Position numbers and translations under genes: made by a program. DNA of 64,000 nt from Paracoccaceae bacterium (lineage in GTDB: Bacteria > Pseudomonadota > Alphaproteobacteria > Rhodobacterales > Rhodobacteraceae): contig JAGQRW010000007.1 in assembly GCA_020425085.1 (NCBI GenBank), positions 62,001 through 126,000 on the forward strand, written 5' to 3'. Of the stretch, positions 26,541-36,840 are shown in pieces. Position 1 is the stretch's first letter; every line of letters starts with the position of its first letter. A model generated the notes under the pieces. That model was given only the letters and a program-made list of their open reading frames with translations, did not search any database and was not told the DNA's origin.

Positions 26541-27122
26541 TTAGCTGGTTTTGCGGCGACGCAAAAGCCCCAGCAGTACAAGGCCACTGCCAAGCAGCGG
26601 CAGGCCAAGAGGCAGCGGCACCTGTGCAGTGTCAAAGGTGAACGCACCATAGGCAAAGCCTGCGCCATTGCCGCCGCCATCATCCAGGAACAGGCTGGTG
26701 ATGCCGGAATAGCCGGTGAAATCGACCAGCATGGCCGAGTTGATGTTGATCTGCGCCAACAGGGTCGCGCCCGCGAAGATCGACGCGACGACATTGTCGC
26801 CCGGGTCGTACTGTGCAGACTTGAACATTAGGTTGGTGATCGCGCTGTTAAAGGTGACGGTCGCGTCGGTATTGCAGGAATATCCGTTCACCGATGTCAA
26901 ACCGCAGAAACCGCCGGTCGGGCCGAAGGGCGGGGTTGAATTGTTGGACCCAAAAACGTAGGAATCAGGCCCGGAAGTGACGATGGTGGCATTGCTGAGC
27001 GTGATGGTATTGCTGCCTTGCCAGTCAGGTGCGACCTCGGTGAAGTCGAGAACCGCAGCGTTTGCGGCACCGGCGACAAGCATTGCCGTCGCAGCGACAA
27101 GTGGTTTCAGATATTTGATCAT
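26541..27122 (-). CDS. VPLPA-CTERM-type sorting-domain protein (variant VPLPLG)
   Basis: A 193-residue exported protein. Signal peptide at about 1-22 (PLVAATAMLVAGAANA). The body is rich in Asn, Thr and Gly, with two Cys (CGLTSVNGYSC) in the middle. The C-terminus has the sorting tag VPLPLGLPLLGSGLVLLG followed by RRRKTS, a variant of the VPLPA motif. Likely anchored or released by a remote exosortase of the XrtD type. It shares layout but little sequence with the protein at 17230-17880. A GGGGGGAAACC site precedes the ATG, and it has its own terminator. The 251-bp upstream gap holds only promoter-like sequence I cannot define further. Confidence 0.83.
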   Translation of the reverse strand: MIKYLKPLVAATAMLVAGAANAAVLDFTEVAPDWQGSNTITLSNATIVTSGPDSYVFGSNNSTPPFGPTGGFCGLTSVNGYSCNTDATVTFNSAITNLMFKSAQYDPGDNVVASIFAGATLLAQININSAMLVDFTGYSGITSLFLDDGGGNGAGFAYGAFTFDTAQVPLPLGLPLLGSGLVLLGLLRRRKTS

Positions 27123-27373
27123 GGTTTCCCCCCATTAGTTAAAACAGTTCCAAATATCGTTGCATTGTCAGGCGTTCACGGAGGTTTGTCTATGATACCG
27201 AAAGGATAACCGAATCGGTGTCTCTCGAAACTGTTGCCTGATGCTGGTCTATACCCTGTACTATCTGGGATTGTCCGGATTTCGGCTACAATAGCAAACC
27301 GGCGCAATCCCATTGGCGCGTTTTGCATGAAGGTCCGGGATTTAACCGGATTCTGGTGGTGTTGGCCGGCGGA

Positions 27374-28480
27374 TCATTTCGTGGTGCAAGTTACCGAAAC
27401 AACCATGTCCGCAACGCCACTGACCGTACCCATTCCCGCCATAGCCCCGCGCATCGGGCCAGTCCAGTCGCCGCCGACCGGGTTATCCCCCTCCTTCAGC
27501 GGTAGACCCGTGGCGACGCGTCCGACAATCGGGTCGGGTGGCGGCATGCCCATGCCCATGCCGCCCGGACAGGAAATCGCCGGATTGCCACCGGTGACGC
27601 CGCCCCTGATGTCCAGCCCGAAAGTCAGCCCGTTGGTGGTCAGCGTCGCGTCGAATTCCGAATTCACCGATCCTGATGGGCGGCAGGTACGCCCGGCGAT
27701 CTCGGCGGTCTCGATCGTGGTGGTGGTGGTTCCGTGGCCGGTCATCGCCCAGGTGTCGCCGCTGCTCGACTGACCGAGGTCGGCAGTTCCGGTCACGAAA
27801 AGATAGTCCACATGCATGGCGCCCGGCACCGAAACCGAGAACGGCCATCGTCCCTTGTAGACGATCGTCGCGTCCTCCAGCACCCGACGCAGTTCCGATT
27901 TCAGGTTGGCCGCCTGCGCATGATAGGCCTGCGCTTCCTCCAGGGCGATCTCGCTCAACTCGCGGCGCCAGTAGTTATCGACGCCGATATGGTTGCAGTT
28001 GTCGCGATGAAACAGTTCATGCGCCAGCGCCGCATCGGCCATCGCCTCGCAGGGCGAGCCGTTTTCAAGCGCGTCCAGATCCTCCTGTTTCTGTTGACAG
28101 GTCTCCTTTTCCATGGGAACCCGTTCGGGTCCGGAATAGTCCTTGATCTTGCTGAATGGCAACTTCAGATGCGACTTCTCGTAGGCGTCGCGCGCCGGAC
28201 CGGTTCGCGAACTTATTTCGACCGACGCCTCGTAACTGTCCGGATCGGTTTGCCGCGCCTTGAGCAGCGGCGCCTCGATGGATTTCAGATGCTCGGCCAG
28301 TTCACGCATGTATTTCTCAAGGTAGACCGCGTTCTGGTAGTCCTGTTGCAGACTTTCCAGATTGTGACAGGTGCAGGCGGGCGGACCTGCCGCGAGCGGC
28401 GAGGCCGAAATAATCGCGGTCATGGCGAGGATCGCCGATAACCCGCAATGGTGACGGGTGGTGAAAGCGGGAAACGTCAT
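27374..28480 (-). CDS. Secreted protein of unknown function with HExxH zincin motif
   Basis: About 368 residues from the ATG at 28480; the frame is open to 28639 but the chosen Met begins a signal peptide (about 12-32, GLSAILAMTAIISASPLAAG). Residues 35-150 are helical with several Cys (ACTCHN). The motif HELFHRDNC (H154, E155, H158) matches HExxH of zinc peptidases, and LEEAQAYHAQ 23 residues later could give a third ligand Glu, as in gluzincins. The C-terminal 170 residues look beta-rich, Thr/Gly-rich, with a GMGMGMPPPD patch and Cys near the end. No family name comes to mind. It is divergent from lepA and monocistronic. Confidence 0.72.
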   Translation of the reverse strand: MTFPAFTTRHHCGLSAILAMTAIISASPLAAGPPACTCHNLESLQQDYQNAVYLEKYMRELAEHLKSIEAPLLKARQTDPDSYEASVEISSRTGPARDAYEKSHLKLPFSKIKDYSGPERVPMEKETCQQKQEDLDALENGSPCEAMADAALAHELFHRDNCNHIGVDNYWRRELSEIALEEAQAYHAQAANLKSELRRVLEDATIVYKGRWPFSVSVPGAMHVDYLFVTGTADLGQSSSGDTWAMTGHGTTTTTIETAEIAGRTCRPSGSVNSEFDATLTTNGLTFGLDIRGGVTGGNPAISCPGGMGMGMPPPDPIVGRVATGLPLKEGDNPVGGDWTGPMRGAMAGMGTVSGVADMVVSVTCTTK

Positions 28481-28654
28481 TCGTAGCCATCCAGCCCGGA
28501 TCGGCCCGGGCGGCATTGCGGCGACAGTCGCGCAGGTGAATTTTATGCCCGGTCGAATGATTCGGTCAATCGGCCCGTTCTGCGAAATCCATCGCTTGGC
28601 GGCAACCACGCAGACACTTGACCAAGCCTGAAAACCCAATCATATCCCGATCCC

Positions 28655-30454
28655 ATGACCGACCTTTCGCATATCCGCAATTTCTCCATCGTGGCGCATA
28701 TCGACCACGGCAAATCCACCCTTGCCGACCGGCTGATCCAGTTGACCGGAACGGTGGCCGAACGCGATATGTCGGCGCAACTGCTGGATGCGATGGATAT
28801 CGAACGCGAACGCGGTATCACCATCAAGGCCAATACCGTGCGCATCGAATATCAGGCGTTGAACGGTGAACAATACACACTGAACCTGATCGACACGCCC
28901 GGGCATGTCGATTTCGCTTATGAGGTCAGCCGATCCATGCGCGCGGTTGAAGGTTCATTGCTGGTGGTGGACAGCACCCAGGGGGTCGAGGCGCAGACGC
29001 TGGCCAATGTCTATCAGGCGATTGATGCCGGGCATGAGATCGTGCCGGTCCTGAACAAGATCGACCTTCCCGCCAGCGAGCCGGAACAGGTTTGCGCCCA
29101 GATCGAGGATGTGATCGGTATCGACGCCTCGGATGCGATCATGGTCAGCGCAAAGACCGGCATTGGTATACCTGACGTGCTGGAGGCGATCGTGCATCGC
29201 CTGCCTGCTCCGAAGGGTGATCGTGATGCGCCGCTAAAGGCGATGTTGGTCGACAGCTATTACGACGCCTATCTTGGGGTGGTGGTGCTGGTTCGCATCG
29301 TGGATGGTGTGCTGAAAAAGGGCGACCGCATCCGCATGATCAACACCAAGGCCACCTATCCGGTGGACCGTATCGGCGTGTTCCGTCCGCAGATGGAAAT
29401 GATCGACGAACTCGGTCCCGGCGAGATCGGCTTTCTGACTGCCAGCATCAAACAGGTGGCGGACACCGCCGTTGGCGACACCATCACCCACGAAAAGCGC
29501 CCCTGCGCCAAGCCTCTGCCGGGGTTCGCTCCCAGCCAGCCGGTGGTGTTCTGCGGCCTGTTTCCGGTCGACAATGCCGAGTTTGAGGATCTGCGTGACG
29601 CCATCAGCAAACTGCGCCTGAACGATGCAAGTTTTTCCACCGAAATGGAAACCTCGGCGGCACTTGGATTCGGGTTCCGCTGCGGGTTCCTCGGGCTATT
29701 GCATCTTGAGGTGATCCGCGACCGGCTGGAGCGTGAATATGACATCGACCTGATCACCACCGCACCCTCGGTGATCTATCAGGTTCATATGCGCGATGGT
29801 TCAATCCTGGAAATGCACAACCCGGCTGACATGCCCGACCCGACCCATATCGACCATATCGAGGAACCGCGGATCAAGGCGACGATCATGGTGCCCGATG
29901 AATATCTGGGCGATGTGCTGAAGCTGTGCCAGGACCGCCGCGGCGTCCAGATGGACCTGACCTATGCCGGCAGCCGCGCCATGGTGGTTTACGACCTGCC
30001 GCTGAACGAGGTGGTTTTCGATTTTTATGACCGGCTGAAATCGGTGACCAAGGGCTATGCCAGCTTTGATTATCAGATGCATGGGTACCGCGAAGACGCG
30101 CTGGTCAAGATGCAGATTCTGGTGAACGACGAACCGGTTGACGCGCTATCGACCATGGTGCACCGCGACCGGGCGGATGCGCGGGGCAGGGGCATGGTGG
30201 AAAAGCTGAAGGAACTGATCCCGCAGCATATGTTCAAGATCCCCATACAAGCGGCCATTGGCGGGCGGATCATCGCACGCGAGACCATCTCGGCACTCAG
30301 GAAAGACGTGACCGCGAAATGCTATGGCGGCGATGCTACCCGCAAACGCAAGCTGCTGGACAAGCAAAAGGCGGGCAAGAAGAAGATGCGCCAGTTCGGC
30401 AAGGTCGAGATCCCGCAGCAGGCGTTTATCAATGCGCTGAAGCTGGATAGCTGA
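28655..30454 (+). CDS. lepA: Elongation factor 4 (ribosomal back-translocase)
   Basis: A 599-residue translational GTPase. G1 is AHIDHGKST (about 14-22), the switch region holds [10 protein letters not shown]3 is DTPGHVDF (about 80-87) and G4 is NKID (about 134-137). Domains II, III and V follow the EF-G plan and the LepA-specific C-terminal domain closes with [20 protein letters not shown]. It acts on stalled ribosomes and in translation-initiation or assembly steps. It stands alone, divergent from the zincin-motif gene. Confidence 0.97.
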   Translation: MTDLSHIRNFSIVAHIDHGKSTLADRLIQLTGTVAERDMSAQLLDAMDIERERGITIKANTVRIEYQALNGEQYTLNLIDTPGHVDFAYEVSRSMRAVEGSLLVVDSTQGVEAQTLANVYQAIDAGHEIVPVLNKIDLPASEPEQVCAQIEDVIGIDASDAIMVSAKTGIGIPDVLEAIVHRLPAPKGDRDAPLKAMLVDSYYDAYLGVVVLVRIVDGVLKKGDRIRMINTKATYPVDRIGVFRPQMEMIDELGPGEIGFLTASIKQVADTAVGDTITHEKRPCAKPLPGFAPSQPVVFCGLFPVDNAEFEDLRDAISKLRLNDASFSTEMETSAALGFGFRCGFLGLLHLEVIRDRLEREYDIDLITTAPSVIYQVHMRDGSILEMHNPADMPDPTHIDHIEEPRIKATIMVPDEYLGDVLKLCQDRRGVQMDLTYAGSRAMVVYDLPLNEVVFDFYDRLKSVTKGYASFDYQMHGYREDALVKMQILVNDEPVDALSTMVHRDRADARGRGMVEKLKELIPQHMFKIPIQAAIGGRIIARETISALRKDVTAKCYGGDATRKRKLLDKQKAGKKKMRQFGKVEIPQQAFINALKLDS

Positions 30455-30619
30455 ACTCTGTTTTCACTGTGCCGCGTCATTCGGCCTACCTCTATTCCCG
30501 CCCGACCTCGGCCAACCTCCGCCACACCACCTTTTGCCTGCGCCTCGCCCGCGCATCTTGATCTGGTCAAGTGCCGCGTGCCTCGCTAAAAGCGGCGGCG
30601 AAACAGTTAGGCGAGTGGT

Positions 30620-31711
30620 ATGACCGGCAGCATTCAACCAAAACCCGGAATCCTGAAGATTGCCCCCTATGTCGGGGGCGACAGCAGCATCCTTGGCGTT
30701 GAAAAGGTTCACAAGCTATCCTCGAACGAAAACCCATTGGGGACCAGCCCCAAGGCGATTGCCGCATTTCAGGCGGCTGCGGGCAAGTTGGAACGCTATC
30801 CGTCGTCGGACCATGCCGCATTGCGCCGGGCGATTGCCCTGGTGCATGGGCTGGAGGCTGACCGGGTGATCTGTGGCGATGGCTCGGACGAGGTGATCGG
30901 TTGGATTTGCTATGCCTATGCCGGGCCGGGGGATGAGGTTCTATATACCGAACACGGGTTCAGCATGTACCGGATATCTGCCCTCGCTGCCGGTGCCACG
31001 CCGGTTGTGGCAGGTGAGACCAACCGGCGAGTCGATGTCGACAAGCTGTTGGCTGCCGCGAATGATCGCACAAGGCTGGTATTTCTGGCCAACCCCGCCA
31101 ACCCCACCGGCACCATGGTAAGTGCCGATGAACTGGTGCGGCTGGCGGCGGGTTTGCCGCCGCAGGCGTTGCTGGTGCTGGATGGTGCCTATGCGGAATA
31201 TGTGGATGGGTTTGACGCGGGCCTTGGCCTGGTCAACGCGCGCGACAACGTCTTCATGACCCGTACATTTTCCAAGATATACGGCCTTGGCAGCCTCAGG
31301 GTCGGCTGGGGTTACGGGCCTGGGGCCATCATTGATGTGCTGAACCGCATCCGATCGCCGTTCAACATTTCCGCCGCAGGACTTGCCGCTGCCGAGGCCG
31401 CGGTGAAGGATCAGGTCTGGGTTCAATCCTGCCGCGCCGAAAACTCGCGCTGGCGCGCATGGTTGCAATCCGAACTGGCGAGCCTTGGCATTCCTTCGGA
31501 TCAGGCCGAAGGCAATTTCATTCTGGCTAGGTTTCAGAATGAGGCTGAGGCCGACGCCGCCGATCAGGCGCTTCGCAGGGCAGGCGTGATTGTGCGTCAG
31601 GTCAAGGGTTATGGCCTTGCCGATTGCCTGAGGATTACCGTCGGCACCGAGGAAAGCTGCCGCCTTTTGATCGCCACGCTGGCAGATTTTCGCAAAAGGG
31701 CAGCAACATGA
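30620..31711 (+). CDS. hisC: Histidinol-phosphate aminotransferase
   Basis: A 363-residue fold-type I PLP aminotransferase. SSNENPLG (about 32-39) is the substrate-binding start typical of HisC, and the PLP lysine lies in [20 protein letters not shown] near residue 220. It transfers the amino group of glutamate to imidazole-acetol phosphate; in bacteria with a cyclohexadienyl-type pathway it may also serve aromatic amino acids, which fits its 4-bp overlap (ATGA) with the arogenate/prephenate dehydrogenase gene. The 165-bp gap before it, after lepA, shows no clear terminator. Confidence 0.94.
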   Translation: MTGSIQPKPGILKIAPYVGGDSSILGVEKVHKLSSNENPLGTSPKAIAAFQAAAGKLERYPSSDHAALRRAIALVHGLEADRVICGDGSDEVIGWICYAYAGPGDEVLYTEHGFSMYRISALAAGATPVVAGETNRRVDVDKLLAAANDRTRLVFLANPANPTGTMVSADELVRLAAGLPPQALLVLDGAYAEYVDGFDAGLGLVNARDNVFMTRTFSKIYGLGSLRVGWGYGPGAIIDVLNRIRSPFNISAAGLAAAEAAVKDQVWVQSCRAENSRWRAWLQSELASLGIPSDQAEGNFILARFQNEAEADAADQALRRAGVIVRQVKGYGLADCLRITVGTEESCRLLIATLADFRKRAAT

Positions 31712-32625
31712 GCGTGATTTACCATAAGGTGGCGCTGATCGGGCTTGGCCTGATTGCGTCATCCATGGCGCTGGGTATGCGCAAACACGGGCTGGCCAGC
31801 CGGATCGTCGGCCATGCCCGCAGCGCCGAAACCCGTGCGACCGCGCTGGAACTCGGTCTGGTCGAACAGGTATTCGATACCGCCGCCGAGGCGGTGAAGG
31901 ATGCCGATCTGGTAGTCTTTTGCGTTCCGATCGGCGTCATGGCCGATCTGGCAGCCGAGGTGGCCCCGCATCTGAAGCCCGGTGCCACCATCAGCGATGT
32001 TGGTTCCGTCAAGAAAGCGGTGGTTGACGCCATCAGCCCGCATGTGCCTTTAGGCGTTCATTTCATCCCCGCGCATCCGCTGGCAGGCACCGAACATTCC
32101 GGACCACGATCAGGTTTTGCCGGGCTGTTCAAGAACCGCTGGTGCCTGCTGACGCCACTGCCGGATACCGAACCCGAGGCTTTGACGCGGCTGAAAGCGT
32201 TCTGGACCGCGCTTGGCGCCAATGTTGATGAGATGGATCCCGAGCATCATGATCTGGTTCTGGCCGTCACCAGCCACGCGCCGCACCTGATCGCCTATAC
32301 AATGGTCGGGGTGGCTGATGATCTGAAACGTGTGACCGAAGGCGAAGTGATCAACTATTCCGCCGCCGGTTTTCGCGACTTTACCCGTATCGCCGCCAGT
32401 GATCCGACCATGTGGCGCGATGTGTTTCTGAACAACAAAGAGGCGACGCTGGAGATTCTTGGCCGCTTCACCGAAGAGCTGTTCGATCTGCAACGGGCGA
32501 TACGTCGCGGCAACGGTCAGCAACTTTTTGACTATTTCACCCGGACTCGGGCCATTCGCCGTGGTATCATTGAGGCCGGGCAAGATACCGACGCGCCGGA
32601 TTTCGGCCGCACAAGCAAGGATTGA
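31708..32625 (+). CDS. Prephenate/arogenate dehydrogenase
   Basis: A 305-residue NAD(P)-dependent dehydrogenase of tyrosine synthesis that oxidatively decarboxylates prephenate or arogenate. The Rossmann start is [14 protein letters not shown] (third Gly replaced by Ala). DVGSVK is near residue 97, [11 protein letters not shown] near 124-134 and the helical dimerisation domain follows with [11 protein letters not shown]. The ATG at 31708 overlaps the hisC stop; the open frame further upstream lies inside hisC and is not used. The pair suggests hisC also supplies the aromatic transamination. Confidence 0.92.
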   Translation: MSVIYHKVALIGLGLIASSMALGMRKHGLASRIVGHARSAETRATALELGLVEQVFDTAAEAVKDADLVVFCVPIGVMADLAAEVAPHLKPGATISDVGSVKKAVVDAISPHVPLGVHFIPAHPLAGTEHSGPRSGFAGLFKNRWCLLTPLPDTEPEALTRLKAFWTALGANVDEMDPEHHDLVLAVTSHAPHLIAYTMVGVADDLKRVTEGEVINYSAAGFRDFTRIAASDPTMWRDVFLNNKEATLEILGRFTEELFDLQRAIRRGNGQQLFDYFTRTRAIRRGIIEAGQDTDAPDFGRTSKD

Positions 32626-32632
32626 AGCAGTC

Positions 32633-33544
32633 ATGCGCAACGTCGTAGCCGTGTTTGCGGCCTGTTTGCAGGTGTTTGGCGGTCAGGCCACCGCTGACAG
32701 TCCCAGTCATTCCTTGCGTCCCGCCCCGCGCCAGTTGGAACCTGCCCCCAGCACCAGGATTGCGCCGTTCAAGGTAAGTTATGGTATAGATAATCGGCCA
32801 AAACCGCGTTTTACCACTGCCAGTGGCAGAATGCCCGCAGGCGCGACCGCCCTTCGGGCCAAGCCAGCCGATGCATCGGTGCTGGCCAGCGCACCACCGG
32901 TCTATCGCTCGCCGCGTCCGGAAAGACGGCCCACCGGCACCATGCAGCGCGCGTCGCTCAGAACCGCATCGGCACCGATGGTACGCGTTGCCTCCAATAC
33001 CCCGAAAATAAGCTCCCGGCCCGGCTCGATTTGCGGTGATTCCGGAATTAGGGGTGAGGTGCTGGCACCGATTGCGGGCAAATTTGCAGGCTGCGGTGTG
33101 GCCAATCCGGTTCGCGTCATCTCGATCGACGGGGTTGCCCTCAGCCAGCAGTCGATCATGGACTGTACTACCGCCAGAACCTTGCGTGGCTGGGTGTCGG
33201 ATTCACTGAAACCGACGGTTGGACGGCGTGGCGGTGGTGTTGACTCGCTGAAGGTGGCAGCGCATTATTCCTGTCGCACCCGCAACAGCCAACCCGGTGC
33301 CAAGATCAGCGAACACGGCAAGGGCCATGCCATCGACATCGCGGCTGTCCAGCTAAAGAACGGCGACAGTATCAGCGTGCTGAAAGGCTGGAATAACCGG
33401 CGAGACAAGAAACTGCTGGTGGCCCTGCACAGTTCTGCCTGTCGGCGGTTCGGCACGGTGCTGGGGCCGAATTCGGATCGCTTCCATCGCGATCATTTCC
33501 ATTTCGATACAGCGCGCTATCGCAGCGGTTCTTACTGCCGTTAG
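32633..33544 (+). CDS. Extensin-like C-terminal family protein (putative cell-wall peptidase)
   Basis: A 303-residue exported protein. A signal peptide spans about 1-21 (VVAVFAACLQVFGGQATA), then a Pro/Arg/Ala-rich low-complexity linker to about residue 130. The C-terminal domain is the extensin-like family, related to VanY/LAS peptidases: SEHGKGHAID (H228, H232, D235) and FHRDHFHFD (H285, H288, H290) supply plausible zinc ligands, with six Cys for disulfides. A peptidoglycan-trimming role is inferred. It starts 7 bp after the dehydrogenase gene and ends 4 bp inside the convergent DUF2125 gene. Confidence 0.88.
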   Translation: MRNVVAVFAACLQVFGGQATADSPSHSLRPAPRQLEPAPSTRIAPFKVSYGIDNRPKPRFTTASGRMPAGATALRAKPADASVLASAPPVYRSPRPERRPTGTMQRASLRTASAPMVRVASNTPKISSRPGSICGDSGIRGEVLAPIAGKFAGCGVANPVRVISIDGVALSQQSIMDCTTARTLRGWVSDSLKPTVGRRGGGVDSLKVAAHYSCRTRNSQPGAKISEHGKGHAIDIAAVQLKNGDSISVLKGWNNRRDKKLLVALHSSACRRFGTVLGPNSDRFHRDHFHFDTARYRSGSYCR

Positions 33545-34542
33545 CGCCTTACAAATCGCGGTGCCGGTCCGATTGTCACCGGCCCCAGCACCATTGCTCC
33601 ATTTTCCAGCACCAGTGGCACCGACAGGCTTTCGGGGTTCTCGGTCGCCGCTGTCAGGACTGACAGTGCGTTGGATACCGCGACCGCGGTCCTTTCGCCA
33701 ATCAACCCGGCCAGCACCACCAGATCAAGTACTTGGCGCCAATTCCTGATCACAAGGCCAATTCGACCATTGATCTGCCCATCCGGATCCACCACCAGGG
33801 TTCCGTTGGCCTTCAACTCCAGATCTCCCCATCGGATGGCAACATCGTTTAGCCCGATCCCGGTCACCTCAGGTGCACCGGATTCCACCGCCACCCGGTC
33901 CCATGGCGCATTGAAATCCAGTGTCAGATCCAGCCAGACCCGTTCAATCACCAAAGGCAGCTGCCCCTTTGGGTCCAGCCCGTTGCGGAATGCGTTGGTC
34001 GGGGTCACGCCGGTCGCCTCGAACGCAACTTCATGGGCAAAGTTCCCGGCAACAACCCGCCGTGTAGCCAGTGAGAACCTGTCGGCCCGACTGCGCCAGC
34101 CAATGCTGCTGTCCAGATCCAGATTGTCGGCGGTCAGGCTGATACGATCCACCGCCAGCAGGGTGTCGGGCGCAAAAACCACACTTGCCAGCATCTCGTC
34201 CGAGTTGATCTCGATCTGTTCAAACGGCAGCGTCACCACTTGCCGATTGGCAAAGGCGGCGATGATGTGGTTGGGCCGGTAGGAAAGCGCGAAGATGTGA
34301 AATTCTGGCGTGGCCCAGCCGAATCCGGAAACCGGCGAATAAAGTTCAAGATCCCGAAACCGGCTGTCAAAACGGTTGGGAAACCCGGCTACCTGAAAAT
34401 CCGAGTATTCCACCGTCCAGCCGGCGGCGCGCCGGCCTTCCAGCCAGGCGGTGATCACCTGCTCCTTGGCGGTCTTGCCGATCAGCCAATAAGCAGACCA
34501 GGCAATGCCAAGCGCAACCACGAAGAATGTCAACCGGCGCAT
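33541..34542 (-). CDS. DUF2125 domain-containing protein
   Basis: About 333 residues from ATG 34542. A single N-terminal helix (residues 3-20, LTFFVVALGIAWSAYWLIG) anchors a long beta-rich periplasmic part typical of DUF2125: GWTVEYSDFQVAGFPNRFD (about 42-60), GWATPEFHIFALSYRPNHIIA and a C-terminal DPDGQINGRIGL block. The repeated strand pattern suggests a lipid-carrier-like fold of the AsmA/TamB kind, but this is inference. A GTG upstream at 34590 would add 16 residues. Convergent with the extensin gene, divergent from the ChaC gene. Confidence 0.86.
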   Translation of the reverse strand: MRRLTFFVVALGIAWSAYWLIGKTAKEQVITAWLEGRRAAGWTVEYSDFQVAGFPNRFDSRFRDLELYSPVSGFGWATPEFHIFALSYRPNHIIAAFANRQVVTLPFEQIEINSDEMLASVVFAPDTLLAVDRISLTADNLDLDSSIGWRSRADRFSLATRRVVAGNFAHEVAFEATGVTPTNAFRNGLDPKGQLPLVIERVWLDLTLDFNAPWDRVAVESGAPEVTGIGLNDVAIRWGDLELKANGTLVVDPDGQINGRIGLVIRNWRQVLDLVVLAGLIGERTAVAVSNALSVLTAATENPESLSVPLVLENGAMVLGPVTIGPAPRFVRR

Positions 34543-34609
34543 CTGCACGAATCCTTTCAGCCCGGACAGCTGCTGTCTATACACCACCAACAGCAGAAGG
34601 AACCTTGCG

Positions 34610-35152
34610 ATGTTTGAAAACGGATTTTGGGTATTTGGCTATGGCTCACTGGTCTGGCAACCGGAATTCACCTTTCAGGCTCGGGAAATCGCGCGGCTTG
34701 ACGGCTTTTCACGCTCGTTCTGCATGCGCTCGATCCACCATCGTGGCAGTGTCGCCAACCCTGGTCTGGTGCTGGCGCTGGATCGCGATCGCCAGGCCCA
34801 CTGCGACGGCGTGGCATTTTTTGTCGGCCCCGAGGTCAGCGTCGCAACCATTGCCGGACTGCGCGAGCGTGAACTGATCTCATCGGCCTATCTTGAGCAG
34901 ATCCACGAAATCCATCTCAGATCCGGCAAGAAAGTCGATGCAGTCTGCTATGTGATCGACGAAAACCACAACCAGTATTGCGGCGGACTTCCGCTTGCGG
35001 AACAGGCGGCAATCATTGCCCACGCCATTGGCGGGCGCGGCCCGAATACCGAGTATCTCTACAATACCGCCAGCCACCTGCGCCAACTTGGCATCAAGGA
35101 CAACGAACTTGATGAACTGGAAAGGCTGGTCCGCAGCATTACCAGCACCTGA
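34610..35152 (+). CDS. Gamma-glutamylcyclotransferase, ChaC-like
   Basis: A 180-residue ChaC-family enzyme expected to split glutathione into 5-oxoproline and Cys-Gly in the cytoplasm. The substrate loop is FGYGSLVW with Y11-G12-S13-L14, and the catalytic Glu lies in the RERELISSAYLEQI block near residue 85. ATG 34610 begins exactly at this fold; the frame is open upstream without a family-like extension. A two-hairpin repeat begins two bases after its stop. Confidence 0.92.
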   Translation: MFENGFWVFGYGSLVWQPEFTFQAREIARLDGFSRSFCMRSIHHRGSVANPGLVLALDRDRQAHCDGVAFFVGPEVSVATIAGLRERELISSAYLEQIHEIHLRSGKKVDAVCYVIDENHNQYCGGLPLAEQAAIIAHAIGGRGPNTEYLYNTASHLRQLGIKDNELDELERLVRSITST

Positions 35153-35153
35153 A

Positions 35154-35231
35154 TTTCTTTATTGAACCAATACTCCAGGGGGGAGGTGCGGATTGCCTGC
35201 AATCCGTATCCGGGGGGACAGCGTCCCCCCG
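35154..35231. repeat. Two-hairpin intergenic repeat, copy 2
   Basis: Between the convergent ChaC and NfeD genes. Same order as the copy at 6144: TTTCTTTATTG, AATACTCCAGGGGGG, hairpin A (CGGATTG at 35189-35195 with CAATCCG at 35200-35206), hairpin B (CGGGGGGAC at 35211-35219 with GTCCCCCCG at 35223-35231). Stem bases differ from copy 1, but pairing is kept. Here it may act as a two-way terminator. Confidence 0.72.
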
Positions 35232-35247
35232 CAACCGGCAGGTGGCG

Positions 35248-35712
35248 TCAGTCGTCTGCCTTTACATGCAGTTTCATGCCGTCAGCACCGGTGATTTCCA
35301 CCGAATCGCCGATTTTCGCCACAGCCCCTCGGGGCCAGACCGCGTGCCAGCGCACCCCGTCGATGGTCACCGATCCTTCCGGGCCGATGAATTCCTCGAC
35401 TCTGGCATGCCGTCCGATCATCTGGTTTGAACGCGAATTCAACTTCTCATGCGCTGCCCCACCGTCGCCATACCGGTTGAGCCAGGCGCGCCCGGCAAAC
35501 AACAGAACCACGGAAAGAACGGCAAAGGCCACGATCTGCCATTGGGCCGACAGGCCCGGCATTGCCCATAGCAGAATCGCCAGCAGAACCGCCGCCATCG
35601 CCGGCCAGATCAGGAAAAAGGACATCGTCGCCATTTCCGCCGCCCCCAAGGCGACGCCAAAGGCCACCCACCACCAGGGGGAAATGCCGTTCAGGATATC
35701 AATCAGCACCAT
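35248..35712 (-). CDS. NfeD family membrane protein
   Basis: About 154 residues. Two or three hydrophobic helices span residues 8-75 (WWWVAFGVALGAAEMA, AVLLAILLWAMPG, IVAFAVLSVVLLFAG), then an OB-fold C-terminal domain (GPEGSVTIDGVRWHAVW, VEITGADGMKLHV) typical of short NfeD proteins. NfeD partners stomatin/SPFH proteins in membrane microdomains, and here the SPFH gene is directly upstream: its TAG touches a GTG at 35715 and the ATG at 35712. Co-translation is likely. Confidence 0.92.
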   Translation of the reverse strand: MVLIDILNGISPWWWVAFGVALGAAEMATMSFFLIWPAMAAVLLAILLWAMPGLSAQWQIVAFAVLSVVLLFAGRAWLNRYGDGGAAHEKLNSRSNQMIGRHARVEEFIGPEGSVTIDGVRWHAVWPRGAVAKIGDSVEITGADGMKLHVKADD

Positions 35713-35715
35713 CAC

Positions 35716-36669
35716 CTAACCCTTTGCCCCTTCATCGGGTTTGCGGACGACCTGCCGGGCGATCTCGGCCACCCCGGCGATCGAGCCGATCAGACCGCTG
35801 GCCTCAAGCGGTATCATCACCGTCTTGGAATTGGGTGAGGCGGCGACATCGCGCAAGGCCTCGGTATATTTCTGTGCCACGAAATAATTGATCGCCTGAA
35901 TATTCCCCGCAGCGATGGCGTCGGATACCATGCGTGTCGCCTCGGCCTCGGCCTGGGCCAACCGCTCGCGGGCCTGGGCGTCCAGAAATGCCGCTTCCTT
36001 GCGGCCCTCGGCCTCGCGGATTTGCGCCTCACGTTCGCCCTCAGCCTTGAGGATCGCCGACTGCTTGTGGCCTTCGGCTTGCAGGATGTCGGCGCGTTTG
36101 GTGCGCTCGGCCTTCATCTGCCGCGCCATCGCCTCGTTGATATCGGGGGGCGGTGCCAGATCCTTGATCTCGACCCTTGTCACCTTGACCCCCCAGGGAT
36201 TGCTGGCCTGATCAATCACCGTCAGAAGTTTGGAGTTGATGACATCGCGGTTGGACAGGCTTTCATCCAGATCCATAGCCCCGATCACCGAACGGATATT
36301 GGTCATTGCCAGATTGCTGAGGGCATGTTCCAGATTGCGCACCTCATAGGCCGCCTTGGAGGCATCGACCACCTGATAGAAGGCCACCGCATCGGCGGAA
36401 ACCATGGCATTGTCGCGGGTGATCACCTCCTGACTGGGGATATCCAGAACCGTTTCCATCATGTTGATCTTGGTGCCGACCTTGTCCATCACCGGGATCA
36501 GAAACCTGAGGCCGGGCCTCAGGGTGCGGGTATAGCGGCCAAAGCGTTCAACCGTCCACTCCTCACCCTGAGGAATGGATTTCACCATCATGATGATCAA
36601 GATGGCGGCAAATACCAGGATCACCACGGCGGTTACGGCGGTTGATCCCAGGTCTGGCAGGTTTTCCAT
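35716..36669 (-). CDS. SPFH/Band 7 family protein (stomatin/QmcA-like)
   Basis: A 317-residue protein: one N-terminal helix (residues 11-30, [19 protein letters not shown]), the SPFH domain (about 35-190; [35 protein letters not shown]), then an Ala/Glu/Arg-rich coiled coil with repeated EAEG (about 200-260) and a C-terminal hydrophobic patch. The family forms large membrane-bound cages or scaffolds linked to protease FtsH and lipid microdomains. It precedes nfeD on the same strand and is divergent, with a 171-bp gap, from the ExbB-like gene. Confidence 0.94.
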   Translation of the reverse strand: MENLPDLGSTAVTAVVILVFAAILIIMMVKSIPQGEEWTVERFGRYTRTLRPGLRFLIPVMDKVGTKINMMETVLDIPSQEVITRDNAMVSADAVAFYQVVDASKAAYEVRNLEHALSNLAMTNIRSVIGAMDLDESLSNRDVINSKLLTVIDQASNPWGVKVTRVEIKDLAPPPDINEAMARQMKAERTKRADILQAEGHKQSAILKAEGEREAQIREAEGRKEAAFLDAQARERLAQAEAEATRMVSDAIAAGNIQAINYFVAQKYTEALRDVAASPNSKTVMIPLEASGLIGSIAGVAEIARQVVRKPDEGAKG

Positions 36670-36840
36670 GATTGTTCCTTGATAATTGGTTGCTTGGAAA
36701 TGCGCGGAGTTTCGGCGATTATGACACTAAATCGGCGTCATGGAAGTGCTTATTGCCATTCCCGAACTTGTTTGTTGGCAGCAGGGTTCAAGCGAAGTAT
36801 TGTCCCAAAAACCGAGAATACAGGCAATCAAGGCATCCGG

